Source: Bradyrhizobium sp. WSM471 (GTDB lineage: Bacteria > Pseudomonadota > Alphaproteobacteria > Rhizobiales > Xanthobacteraceae). From it: a DNA stretch of 64,000 nucleotides. The notes under the pieces were generated by a model that worked only from the letters and a program-made list of their open reading frames with translations, made no database searches and was not told the origin of the DNA. The position numbers and the translations under genes were made by a program. This document shows, piece by piece, positions 16,588 through 25,069 of the stretch. The stretch's first letter is position 1; each line of letters starts with the position of its first letter. Location of the stretch: NCBI RefSeq assembly GCF_000244915.1, contig NZ_CM001442.1, positions 4,216,001 through 4,280,000 of the forward strand. Reading direction: 5' to 3'.

Positions 16588-16660
16588 GATGCAGCTCCGG
16601 TCAGCGGGTAGGCGACAAAGGCCCTGGCTGAGGATGCTGGGGCTAGGCTGCCGCACACTC

Positions 16661-16674
16661 TTGATCTGCATCAA
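16661..16674. promoter_or_regulatory. FixK/FNR-type box (TTGATCTGCATCAA)
   Basis: A perfect dyad, centred between divergent genes: 80 bp before the CoA-transferase alpha start (minus) and 84 bp before the potassium-channel-like gene (plus). It could serve both. Confidence 0.75.
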
Positions 16675-16751
16675 GGCGCCGCATCGTTCTCACCGTTGCA
16701 TGACAGCGCTGATCAACCCAACCAACAGCATAAGCGAGCGGACGGAGCGCG

Positions 16752-17210
16752 ATGGCAGTTCAATTCCTGCTCGGTACCTTGATCAGCGTGATCAACATCA
16801 TGATTCACGCGCTGGTGACCGTTGCGGCCATCGACATCGCTCGTACTGCCGGATTGAAGCACACGGCGCGGCCCCGGTCGCACCTGATGGCCGTGATGGT
16901 CACCACTGCTGTCATTTTGATGGTCGCGCACACTGTCGAGGTTCTCATTTGGGCGCTCGCCTATGCGATAGTCGGCGCGGCGCCTCCGGGCAGCGATCTG
17001 CTGTATTTCACCTTCGTGAACTACACCACGCTTGGCTATGGCGACATCACGCCCGCGCCGGGGTGGCGGTTGACGGGACCTATGACAGCGATGAACGGCA
17101 TCCTGATGTTCGGATGGTCGACTGCGGTCCTGTTTGAGGTTTTGCGCAAGACGGTCGAGCATCTCGCCGCGATTGCGGCACCCAGGTCTAGTTCTGGAGA
17201 TCGAGGCTAG
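16752..17210 (+). CDS. Two-TM potassium-type ion channel
   Basis: The 152-residue protein has three hydrophobic helices at the N-terminal side and middle, then a pore region with FTFVNYTTLGYGDITPAP, the K+ selectivity filter TxGYGD, and a last helix (MTAMNGILMFGWSTAVLFEVL). It has no cytoplasmic RCK or cyclic-nucleotide domain, so gating is not evident. It may let K+ balance charge during pH or energy stress. It is transcribed away from the CoA-transferase operon and its end overlaps the FixK-like gene end to end by 23 bp. Confidence 0.85.
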   Translation: MAVQFLLGTLISVINIMIHALVTVAAIDIARTAGLKHTARPRSHLMAVMVTTAVILMVAHTVEVLIWALAYAIVGAAPPGSDLLYFTFVNYTTLGYGDITPAPGWRLTGPMTAMNGILMFGWSTAVLFEVLRKTVEHLAAIAAPRSSSGDRG

Positions 17211-17871
17211 CGAGTTTCAGCCTGTCAAGCAGCACGATCTGGCGCTGAGTGTTGCCGATGAAGCCGAGGATACCGAGCTCATGCAATCGCGATAGTGCGC
17301 GGGAGACGGTTTCCAGCGTTAATCCGAGATAGTCGGCGATATCACGCCGCGACATCGGCAGCGCCATGATTCCGGCGGCCGTCAGCCGCTTGTCCATCTC
17401 GATCAGGAAGGCTGCGACCCGCTCCAGCGACGTCTTGCGGCCGAGTAGCAGCATATGGTCTTCCGCATGCTGAAGGTTGCTGGTGGTCATGCTCAGCAGG
17501 TTGCGGGCGACCATGGGGTCGCTCTGCGCAACCAGCTCGAGACTTTGGCGCCTGACCAGGCGAACCGTGGTGTCGACGATCGCTTCGGTCGTGAATCTGT
17601 GCGCGCCGCCGTTCTCGAGCCCGAAAATATCGCCGGCCAGGTGAAATGCGCCGATTTGGCGCCGGCCGTCGGACAGCAGCTTGTAGCTTCGCACCGCGCC
17701 CCTCTTCACCTGATAAACGTATTCCGCAGCCTCCTTTTCGCCGTAGACTTCCGAGCCTTTCTTGTAGGTAAATTCGTTTAAACTGATGATTGGGTTTGAA
17801 TCGGTGTTTAACCCTAGCTCGCGGAGCGAATGAAGTCGCGAGGAGGCGTCGGCAGCGGTGCGAACGAACAT
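17188..17871 (-). CDS. FixK-like Crp/Fnr transcription regulator
   Basis: The start is ATG at 17871 (MFVRTAADASS). Residues about 30-145 form the cyclic-nucleotide-binding-type beta-roll (GSEVYGEKEAAEYVYQVKRGAVRSYKLLSDGRRQI, FHLAGDIFGLE). The C-terminal HTH reads MSRRDIADYLGLTLETVSRALSRLHELGIL; the E-x-x-S-R helix is the form that reads TTGA-N6-TCAA. There is no N-terminal cysteine cluster, so it does not sense oxygen through Fe-S as FNR does and is FixK-like. It is the obvious candidate to bind the boxes in element A. No box was seen in front of it. Confidence 0.88.
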   Translation of the reverse strand: MFVRTAADASSRLHSLRELGLNTDSNPIISLNEFTYKKGSEVYGEKEAAEYVYQVKRGAVRSYKLLSDGRRQIGAFHLAGDIFGLENGGAHRFTTEAIVDTTVRLVRRQSLELVAQSDPMVARNLLSMTTSNLQHAEDHMLLLGRKTSLERVAAFLIEMDKRLTAAGIMALPMSRRDIADYLGLTLETVSRALSRLHELGILGFIGNTQRQIVLLDRLKLASLDLQN

Positions 17872-18191
17872 GGCCAACTCCCGAACTGATGGTGACGCGG
17901 TATTTCCATCGCTGGGAATAAGGAGCCGCCGAAAATCCGCTTCCCGCGAAGGTTGTTTAGGCCATAAGTGGGGTTTTCAACCATTGTCTGTAGGTGCATT
18001 GTACCAAGGTACAGGCATGGCGATGGTGCGCCGGATGAGAACCCGTCAGAGTGTCTGTCAGATGGTGCGGCAATAAGCCGAAAACGGACGCTGCGTTCAC
18101 GGTTGCGGCATCCCAATTGCGCTGCTTTGCTCAGGTACTGAACGGCGCGTCCGGTCATTCTGCATTTGAAGTACCCTGCGAGGGATATAAC

Positions 18192-18815
18192 TTGCCCGGC
18201 TTCGTTTATGTCGTGGACGACGACGCATCCTTTCGGGTGGCGATCCAGCGTCGGCTTAAACTGGCCGGGTATGAAGTTGTGACCTACGCGTCCGCCCAGC
18301 AGCTACTGGATGATCCGCCAGGGTCCGACGAACCGGGATGTATCTTGCTCGATGTACAGCTTCCGGGCCTGAGCGGGCCGGAGTTGCAAGCCTCGCTCAT
18401 CCGATGCCATTCGCAGCTGCCCATCGTCTTTCTGACCGGACATGCGGATACCGCGACGACGGTCCGTGCGATCAAGGCCGGCGCGGAGGATTTTCTGACC
18501 AAGCCGGTGTCGTCGGAACAATTGATCGATGCGATTGAGCGGGCAATGGCGCAACAGGAGGCGGCGCGGAGTCAACACAGCAAGCTCGATTCGCTACGTT
18601 CTCGCTTGAGGTCTCTATCGCGGCGCGAACGACAGGTGTTCGACCTGATCGTACGCGGTAAAATCAACAAGCAGATCGCCTATGAACTTGGAACGACCGA
18701 ACGCACGGTGAAGGCGCACCGCCACCAAGTGATGACAAAGATGCAGGTACTATCGTTTGCCGAACTGGTTTCCGCTGCAGAGCGGCTCGGCCTTCTGGAT
18801 TCGGCAAAGATGTGA
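18192..18815 (+). CDS. FixJ-like response regulator (receiver plus LuxR-type HTH)
   Basis: TTG at 18192 is the likely start, with GAGGGAT upstream, giving 207 residues, close to FixJ. The receiver has VVDDDASFR, phospho-acceptor Asp54 in ILLDVQLPGLSG, and Lys104 in FLTKPVS, at the FixJ positions. The C-terminal HTH has SLRSRLRSLSRRERQVFDLIVRGKINKQIAYELGTTERTVKAHR, the NarL/FixJ type. It should be phosphorylated by a histidine kinase and activate targets, possibly the fixK-like gene just upstream on the other strand. No fixL with a haem PAS domain is in the window. Confidence 0.87.
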   Translation: MPGFVYVVDDDASFRVAIQRRLKLAGYEVVTYASAQQLLDDPPGSDEPGCILLDVQLPGLSGPELQASLIRCHSQLPIVFLTGHADTATTVRAIKAGAEDFLTKPVSSEQLIDAIERAMAQQEAARSQHSKLDSLRSRLRSLSRRERQVFDLIVRGKINKQIAYELGTTERTVKAHRHQVMTKMQVLSFAELVSAAERLGLLDSAKM

Positions 18816-19010
18816 TGCAGGCCGGTTTTCGTGGCTTCGTCAGGTCGGTGATCAGACCTGTACGATGGGACAGTATGAAATGTTATTGACATAATTCGGC
18901 CTGGACCGCCTACATACCGGCGTCGTTAGCCGTCGGATTAGCGCAGGAACCTTTGCCCCGTAGCGTTGTTGCGACGCAAGTGACAGGTTTCCAATCAGAA
19001 AGACGGGCCA

Positions 19011-19385
19011 TTGTTTGCACGTAAGCCGATTTACGTCGTGGATGATGATTTATCAATGCGCCGAAGCTTGGAGCGGCTGCTTCGAAAGCACGGCTTTGAC
19101 GCGGTTGCTTTTGATTCCGCGGGTGCGTTGCTTCGTCATGGGTGCATCGAAGAGGCGTGCTGCATCGTTCTGGATATCAATCTGAACGGAGAGTCGGGTA
19201 TCTCACTCCGCCGCAGGCTCGCCAGCGAGGGTGCCACGGTCCCCGTCATCTACATTACCGGCAACGACTGCCAGGCGAATCAGGTTGCCGCGATTCAGTC
19301 TGGGTGCGCCGCCTATCTGGCCAAGCCCTTCGCAGCAAGCGCACTCATCGACTCCATCGAACGCGCCTGCACCGAGCATGGCTGA
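19011..19385 (+). CDS. Single-domain response regulator (receiver only)
   Basis: The frame starts at TTG 19011 (MFARKPIYVVDDDLSMRRSL). The 124 residues make one receiver domain with Asp55 (IVLDINLNGESG) and Lys105 (YLAKPFA); the output domain is absent. It follows the FixJ-like gene by about 200 bp on the same strand. Such proteins act as phosphate sinks, phosphorelay carriers or antagonists, as FixT-type regulators do in other rhizobia by a different structure. Its partner kinase may be the element's histidine kinase at 39-41 kb, which is inference. Confidence 0.8.
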   Translation: MFARKPIYVVDDDLSMRRSLERLLRKHGFDAVAFDSAGALLRHGCIEEACCIVLDINLNGESGISLRRRLASEGATVPVIYITGNDCQANQVAAIQSGCAAYLAKPFAASALIDSIERACTEHG

Positions 19386-19400
19386 TTCTGTACCGCGTGC

Positions 19401-20012
19401 TCACTCCTCGATGTCCTGCTCCAGGGTTTGTGCGGGCGCGCCGTTGTGAATCGAGCCGAACTGCGCCAGCGGCAGCGAAGTCGTGAGAGACAGAAGGTTG
19501 GAGTCGGTGACCTCAAGCACCAGAGCCTTGCCGGCTTCCATGTCGTTGATGAACTTGGGATCCGCCGCGTCGGCTGCAATGCAGGCATTGGTCAGGCACC
19601 AAGTGTACGGCAATGACTGGACGTTTGCCCCATCGACCGTCAGCTTGGCAGGCCGCTGCAGATACATGCCGACGGGAACAAACACTTGGAGCCGGGCAGT
19701 GCGGTCGCCGTCACGCTCGATCAGGTCGACGCGGACTGCCCTCTGGCCGGTAGCAAACCGGCCCGCGATTGAGGTCCGGCATAGCCTGGGCCTCCCTTCA
19801 GGCTTGACGCAGAGCTTTTTCCATTCGCCATAGGTGATGTCTTTGGCTTCCCGGTGCCCGCGAGGTGCGATTTCGGCGGAGTTTGCCTCTGGGGCCGGCT
19901 TTGGCGCGGCTGTATTCTGCGCCGAAGCTGGTTCGGCAAGAGCCGCGGCGAACACCATCGACAAGCAGACGAGCGCCCGCCCCGGCGATGGCGTTGAAGT
20001 TGCGTCTGCCAT
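19401..20012 (-). CDS. Invasion-associated locus B (IalB) family exported protein
   Basis: ATG 20012 follows CCGGAGG. MADATSTPSPGRALVCLSMVFAAALAEPASA is a signal sequence, followed by a Pro/Ala linker. The domain contains YGEWKKLCVKPEGRPRLCRTS and LPYTWCLTNACIAADAADPKFINDM, the paired-cysteine pattern of IalB proteins, periplasmic proteins first named from Bartonella. It is the last gene of the AspT-hydrolase-IalB operon. The molecular role of the family is not well defined. Confidence 0.8.
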   Translation of the reverse strand: MADATSTPSPGRALVCLSMVFAAALAEPASAQNTAAPKPAPEANSAEIAPRGHREAKDITYGEWKKLCVKPEGRPRLCRTSIAGRFATGQRAVRVDLIERDGDRTARLQVFVPVGMYLQRPAKLTVDGANVQSLPYTWCLTNACIAADAADPKFINDMEAGKALVLEVTDSNLLSLTTSLPLAQFGSIHNGAPAQTLEQDIEE

Positions 20013-20041
20013 GTTCTGCCTCCGGGCGCCGGCCTCCACGG

Positions 20042-20650
20042 CTATTTCTGCGCGTCGAGGAATTTTTCGAGGAGCGGTGACCACATCGGGATCGTGTCGG
20101 GAGAGTCGATGAAGAAACGCCCGTCGTTGCCAAAGGGCGGCATCAGATGATATTCGGCCGAGCCGCCGGCAGCGGTGAAGGCGTCGTGCATGCGCTTCGA
20201 CAAGGCGGGCCAGAGATCGGCTTTCGCAACGGCACGGCCGGCGTCGTGGAAGTTCGGATTGGTGCTGTTACCGACCTTGGAGAAGAACGGCCCGTAGACA
20301 CCGTGCTCGGGAACGTCGATGGCGGCTGCTCCAAAGCCGGTGCCCACGGGCGCCACCACGAGGTAGCCGCGTTTGGCAAACCACTTGGCGGCGTCACGGA
20401 ACTCCACCAGCGGGAAGAAGCTGCGATCGACGGGCTTGAGCGAGACGCCATGGTTCGTGATCGCCAGCGGGAAGGGGCCGCCGCCGACGGGCCGCACCAC
20501 ATAGGCGAGCATCGGCAGCGGTAGCGGCAGAGCCCAGACCTCTTCCTGAATCCGAACATTGTCGTCGGCGCGTACAGGCGCAAGAAGGCCGGCCAGGATG
20601 CCCAAGGCCGCCGCCAGGTAGGTCGCGGTTGAAGCATGGCGGAGATTCAC
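20042..20650 (-). CDS. Exported alpha/beta-hydrolase-like protein lacking the catalytic middle
   Basis: GTG 20650 is chosen because GGAGG lies just before it. A signal peptide (TATYLAAALGILAGLLAPVRAD) is followed by a hydrolase-type N-half (YVVRPVGGGPFPLAITNHGVSL, AKRGYLVVAPVGTGFG) and a C-terminal part (HLMPPFGNDGRFF...PMWSPLLEKFL) that would hold the catalytic His region. The central part with the nucleophile elbow G-x-S-x-G, normally after the NSTNPNFHDAG segment, is missing. At 202 residues it is about 100 shorter than expected. It looks like an in-frame internal deletion and may be inactive. Confidence 0.6.
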   Translation of the reverse strand: MNLRHASTATYLAAALGILAGLLAPVRADDNVRIQEEVWALPLPLPMLAYVVRPVGGGPFPLAITNHGVSLKPVDRSFFPLVEFRDAAKWFAKRGYLVVAPVGTGFGAAAIDVPEHGVYGPFFSKVGNSTNPNFHDAGRAVAKADLWPALSKRMHDAFTAAGGSAEYHLMPPFGNDGRFFIDSPDTIPMWSPLLEKFLDAQK

Positions 20651-20661
20651 GCGCGCCTCCT

Positions 20662-22350
20662 TCAACCGGCGAAAGTGCTGGCCACGATGATCGGTCCCAG
20701 CACGGTGAGCACAACGTTTCCGACAGCGTAGGGCACCGCGACGCCGAGCACCGGCGTCTGGCTTTCTGCGACATCACAGGCGCCGGTCACGGCGGCGTCG
20801 ACCGTCATGGCGCCGGCCAGCGCGCCGCAAATGATGACCGGGTTCATGCGGAGTACGCGATGGGCAAACAGGGTCGTCACGATCAGCGGCACCAGTGTGA
20901 CGACCAGGCCCATGCCGACCAGCAGCATGCCGTGTGACTGGATCGCGACCCAGGCCGCGTGGCCATTGCCGAGCCCGATCGCAGCGATGAAGCCGCCAAG
21001 GCCGAGGTCGCTCAGCGTCTGCTGCGCCGCAGGCGGCATTGCGCCCATCGTCGGTCGCCGCGACCGCAGCCAGCCGCAGAATAACCCGGCGATCAGGGCG
21101 CCTCCGCCGCCTCCCAAGGTCAGGGGCACAGACCCGATCTTAACGCTCGCGAGACCGGCGAGCAGACCTATGGCAATACCTGCGGCAAGGAATGCGATGT
21201 CGGTACGGTCTTCCGAGCTCAGGATCTGTCCAACCTGCGAGGCGGCGCGCTCGATGTTGCGGGTGCTGCCGACCAGCGTCATGACGTCACCGACATAGAC
21301 GCGGGTATCGGCGCTCAGGGGGACCTCGCGTCCCATCCGCGTCAAGGTGCGCAGGAACACGCCGCGCGCAGCGTCGCCAACGCGTTCAGCCACCTCCTTG
21401 ACTGAGCGGCCATGGAGTTTGCGATTGTCGACGAGGACCTCGACCACGTTGCCGGGAAGCGCCTTCAGGATCTCGTCGGCGTCGATTTCAGTGCCAACAA
21501 TCGGCTTTGCAGCGACGATGGCGGCGGTGCGGCCTGCGATAACGATGTCGTCGTTCGCTTCAAGAACGGTGTCGCGATGCGGTTCGACGTCAGCGCCCTG
21601 GCGCACGATCCGCTCGATCACGCTGCGGCTGCCGATCTGGTCTTCGACGGCGCCGACGGTCCGTCCCGCCGCTGCCGACACCCGGTACGCGCGGGCCTGG
21701 AATTTTCGATAGTGAAGATTTTCAGTTTGTGGCGGGTTGCCACCCGAAAGCTCCGCCTCGAGCTTTGCAGCTTCCGCTTTCAGATCGATCCCCATCAATT
21801 TCGGCGCGACAAACGGTACGTACAGGAGCGTGAGGATGTAGCCGAGCACGTAGGTGACGGCGTAGCCGGCGGCAATATTGGCGTCTTGCTGCTGCAGCAC
21901 CTCTTTCGTCAGTCCGAGCTGGGATAGAGCGCCAGATGCGGTGCCGATGACCGACGACTGCGTCAGGGCTCCCGCAGCAAGGCCCGAAGCGGTGCCGGGA
22001 CCGAGCGCGAATACATGGGCAAATATGAGAACGATGACGAGGCCGGTACCACCAAGCACGAGCGCGAGCGCGACCTGAGCCAGGGTCCGGATGCTCAGCG
22101 AGGCAAAGAATTCGGGCCCGGACCGGTAGCCGATCGTGAACACGAACAGGCTGAACAGAACGACCCTGAGCAAGGACGGAAACGTGAAGGTGCCGAGCTG
22201 CCCGATGAGGACGGCAACGATGAGCGTGCACGCGGTGGTACCGATCGAAAAACCGTGAATCCGGACGCGGCCAAGAATGGTGCCGAGCGCGACCGACAGC
22301 AGCAGAAAGATTTCCGGAGCGGCGGAGATAGTCCATCTGATCGTGCTCAT
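20662..22350 (-). CDS. AspT-type aspartate/alanine exchanger family antiporter
   Basis: The 562-residue protein begins after GGAGGG. It has an N-terminal membrane block (about residues 10-180), two cytoplasmic RCK_C-type domains (about 205-370, GRTVGAVEDQIGSRSVIERIVRQG and GRSVKEVAERVG) and a C-terminal membrane block with LGGGGGALIAGLFCGWLRSRRP and GLGGFIAAIGLGNG. This is the AspT/YbjL architecture. Characterised AspT swaps aspartate for its decarboxylation product, alanine. It is first in the minus-strand operon with the hydrolase and IalB genes and has a FixK-type box upstream. Confidence 0.87.
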   Translation of the reverse strand: MSTIRWTISAAPEIFLLLSVALGTILGRVRIHGFSIGTTACTLIVAVLIGQLGTFTFPSLLRVVLFSLFVFTIGYRSGPEFFASLSIRTLAQVALALVLGGTGLVIVLIFAHVFALGPGTASGLAAGALTQSSVIGTASGALSQLGLTKEVLQQQDANIAAGYAVTYVLGYILTLLYVPFVAPKLMGIDLKAEAAKLEAELSGGNPPQTENLHYRKFQARAYRVSAAAGRTVGAVEDQIGSRSVIERIVRQGADVEPHRDTVLEANDDIVIAGRTAAIVAAKPIVGTEIDADEILKALPGNVVEVLVDNRKLHGRSVKEVAERVGDAARGVFLRTLTRMGREVPLSADTRVYVGDVMTLVGSTRNIERAASQVGQILSSEDRTDIAFLAAGIAIGLLAGLASVKIGSVPLTLGGGGGALIAGLFCGWLRSRRPTMGAMPPAAQQTLSDLGLGGFIAAIGLGNGHAAWVAIQSHGMLLVGMGLVVTLVPLIVTTLFAHRVLRMNPVIICGALAGAMTVDAAVTGACDVAESQTPVLGVAVPYAVGNVVLTVLGPIIVASTFAG

Positions 22351-22405
22351 TGCGCGTGCCCTCCAGCGATTTGCGCTAAATCTGGTTCGTCAAACCCGGC
22401 GATGC

Positions 22406-22419
22406 TTGATTCAGATCAA
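22406..22419. promoter_or_regulatory. FixK/FNR-type box (TTGATTCAGATCAA)
   Basis: A perfect dyad midway between divergent starts: centred 62 bp before the AspT gene (minus) and 61 bp before the DUF1275 gene (plus). The equal spacing suggests one site driving both operons. Confidence 0.78.
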
Positions 22420-22473
22420 CCCCTGCCGGGGTTAAGCCGCTCCCTGTTGAGCCGCAGGATTTGACGTGGGGAC

Positions 22474-23148
22474 ATGAGCACGATGGATACCGCCGTTGCT
22501 TCGTCGATACGGCGCGACGAAACGGTGCCAGTCGCGCTGTTGCTGGCCTTCGCGGGCGGCTATCTCGACGCCTATACGTGGATCATCCACGGCGTGATGG
22601 CCAATGCCCAGACGGCAAATCTCGTGCTGCTTTGGGTCTATGGCTCGATCGGCGACTGGACGAAAGCGCTTCACTTCGTCCCGCCGACCGTTGCATTCGC
22701 GGTCGGTATAGTCGTCGCGTCATGGCTGCGCCGGGCGGCGCGAGAGCGCGCCAATGCCATCAGCACGTTGATGGAAATCCTCCTGCTGGTCATTATCGCC
22801 GTCCTGCACAATCGCTTGCCGGATCTCGCTGGAACACTTGGCATTTCGTTTGTCGCCGCCGTACAGAGCGCCGCTTTCACGAGGGTTGAGGGCGTGCCCT
22901 ACAGCTCGGTCATGATCACGGGTAACATGCGGCAGGCGATCGAAGGCATGTTCGCTGTGGCCTCCCGGAATGGCTCGCTGCGACCCCCGGGGATTTTCGC
23001 TATGTTGTGCATCACGTTCGGGCTCGGCGCCGCCGTTGGCGCCTTCGCGACCAAGCAGATCCCGAATCTGACGCTCGGCGTTCCCGTGATCGCGCTCCTG
23101 ATCGTGCTGTTGTGTTGCGAAAGTCCAGGCGACGAGGCCAGCCCATGA
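22474..23148 (+). CDS. DUF1275 (YoaK-type) membrane protein
   Basis: The 224-residue protein has about six transmembrane segments. The family signature GGYLDAYTWIIHGVMANAQTANLV is near the N-terminus and AFTRVEGVPYSSVMITGNMRQAIEGM in the middle. Members are predicted transporters of unknown substrate. The stop overlaps the SulP start by 4 bp, so the two proteins are probably made together and may work together. Confidence 0.85.
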   Translation: MSTMDTAVASSIRRDETVPVALLLAFAGGYLDAYTWIIHGVMANAQTANLVLLWVYGSIGDWTKALHFVPPTVAFAVGIVVASWLRRAARERANAISTLMEILLLVIIAVLHNRLPDLAGTLGISFVAAVQSAAFTRVEGVPYSSVMITGNMRQAIEGMFAVASRNGSLRPPGIFAMLCITFGLGAAVGAFATKQIPNLTLGVPVIALLIVLLCCESPGDEASP

Positions 23149-24854
23149 CCTCATCTGACCGCAGATCGCGCTGGACCTTCCTGTTTCCGCCCGCGACTTG
23201 GCTGGCGCAATATCACAGTGGCTGGCTGCGTTCGGACGCGATCGCCGGAATCACCCTCGCGGCTTATGCGATCCCCGTGTCACTTGCCTATGCGACGCTG
23301 GCGGGCCTGCCGCCCCAGATCGGCATCTACGGCTACATGCTCGGCGGCATCGGCTACGCGCTGCTGGGGTCGTCCCGCCAGCTTGCGGTCGGTCCGACCT
23401 CAGCGATCTCGTTGATGATTGCGGCGACGGTCGGCGCGCTGGCCGGCGGAGACGCGGCGAAATACGCCGAGATCGCGAGCCTGGCCGCATGCGCAGTGGC
23501 GCTGCTCTGCCTGATCGCATGGTTGTTCAAGCTCAGCGTTCTCGTCCGCCTGGTGAGCGACAGTATCCTAGTCGGCTTCAAGGCCGGCGCGGGACTTACC
23601 ATCATGATGAGCCAGTTGCCGAGCCTGTTCGGCGTCGCTGGAGGCGGTCACAATTTCTTTGATCGCGCCATTAAGCTCGCCGGCCAACTCGTCGGCATTA
23701 ATTGGCTGGTTCTGGCGATCGGAGCCATCGCGCTCTTGTTCCTGCTGGTGGGAGAACGGCGGCTGCCGGGAAAGCCGGTCGGGCTCACGATCATGGTACT
23801 CTCGATCATCCTGGCGGCAGTGCTTGGGCTCCCATCATTCGGGGTGCCGGTCACCGGCAAAATTCCGGAGGGATTGCCGGCGTTTGGATTACCCAGCTTT
23901 GGTCTGTTGGAGCCCGACGAGCTCTTCCCCTTGGCCGCGGGGTGCGTGCTGCTGGCCTACATAGAAGGCGTCTCCGCCGCGCGCAGCTTTGCTGCCAAGC
24001 ATGGCTATGCCCTCGATGTCCGGCAGGAGTTTTTGGGGCTCGGCGCGGCCAACCTCGTCACCGCATTCGGCCACGGTTACCCCGTGGCCGGCGGGCTGTC
24101 GCAATCCGCGGTCAACGACAATGCCGGAGCACGCACGCCGCTGGCGCTGGTGATCTGCTCGGTGACGCTTGCGCTGTGCCTGCTGTTCTTCACGGGGCTG
24201 TTGACAAACCTGCCCAAGGCAGTGCTTGCGGCGATCGTGTTTGCCGCTGTCTACAGGCTGGTGGACATCCGCGCGCTGTTGCGGATGTGGCAAGTCAGCC
24301 GCATCGACCTTTATGCCGCGGCTATTGCGCTGCTGGCCGTGTTGCTCCTCGGGATATTGCAGGGCGTCCTGCTGGCGGCCATTGCGTCGATCGTCCTGCT
24401 GCTGGCGAGGGCCTCTCGCCCTAACGTCGCTTTCCTTGGCCGCCTGCAAGGTACCGGCCGTTACTCCGACAATGCGAGACATGAAGGCGTCGAGCCATTG
24501 GCCGGCATCATCGCGTTTCGACCCGAAGCCTCGCTGCTCTACATCAATGCTGAAACGATCCTGCAATCGGTGTTGGACGCGTTGCGCGCCTCAGTCGATA
24601 TCAGGCTGGTGGTCTGCGATCTCTCGGCATCGCCCTACATCGATCTGGCTGGCGCGCGCATGTTGCACGATCTCTATGACGAACTTGCTGACCGGCACGT
24701 CGCATTCTGCATCGTCGGCGCGCACGCGCAATTGCGAGATCTGTTGCGGGCTGAAGGGCTGGCGGAAAAGACCGACAGCGCGGCGTGGCTTCGTTCGCTC
24801 GACAGCGTACTTGGGGAAAGCGTGATCGGCCAATCTTCTGATCCCAAACCGTAG
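23145..24854 (+). CDS. SulP family anion transporter with STAS domain
   Basis: ATG 23145 overlaps the preceding stop. The 569-residue protein shows AGITLAAYAIPVSLAYATLAGLPPQIGIYGYM, the SulP signature, then about eleven membrane helices (residues 25-430) and a C-terminal STAS domain (about 455-560, EGVEPLAGIIAFRPEASLLYINAETI...DLSASPYIDLAGARML). SulP proteins carry sulfate, bicarbonate or dicarboxylates. Substrate cannot be read from sequence; in a low-oxygen, acid-related island bicarbonate or a dicarboxylate is plausible. Confidence 0.88.
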   Translation: MTSSDRRSRWTFLFPPATWLAQYHSGWLRSDAIAGITLAAYAIPVSLAYATLAGLPPQIGIYGYMLGGIGYALLGSSRQLAVGPTSAISLMIAATVGALAGGDAAKYAEIASLAACAVALLCLIAWLFKLSVLVRLVSDSILVGFKAGAGLTIMMSQLPSLFGVAGGGHNFFDRAIKLAGQLVGINWLVLAIGAIALLFLLVGERRLPGKPVGLTIMVLSIILAAVLGLPSFGVPVTGKIPEGLPAFGLPSFGLLEPDELFPLAAGCVLLAYIEGVSAARSFAAKHGYALDVRQEFLGLGAANLVTAFGHGYPVAGGLSQSAVNDNAGARTPLALVICSVTLALCLLFFTGLLTNLPKAVLAAIVFAAVYRLVDIRALLRMWQVSRIDLYAAAIALLAVLLLGILQGVLLAAIASIVLLLARASRPNVAFLGRLQGTGRYSDNARHEGVEPLAGIIAFRPEASLLYINAETILQSVLDALRASVDIRLVVCDLSASPYIDLAGARMLHDLYDELADRHVAFCIVGAHAQLRDLLRAEGLAEKTDSAAWLRSLDSVLGESVIGQSSDPKP

Positions 24855-24993
24855 GATCCGGTCGACTTATTGGCCGGTCGGCTCTGATGCGATCTCACCT
24901 TGTCCACAATTGGTCACGCAACAGCGCCTTGGACAGCGCCTTGGACGATGTCGTACCGCAAATTAGTCCGGGCCTCCTCAAGGTGCTCGACCC

Positions 24994-25007
24994 TTGACTT
25001 GGATCAA
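24994..25007. promoter_or_regulatory. FixK/FNR-type box (TTGACTTGGATCAA)
   Basis: Centred 69 bp before the ATG of the PLP decarboxylase gene at 25070, in the 215-bp gap after the SulP gene. Confidence 0.72.
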
Positions 25008-25069
25008 TAGACCGAGGTGAGCGGGCATCACGATCCCGGCCACGACGTCACAAAGATCCGGAGAGAGAC

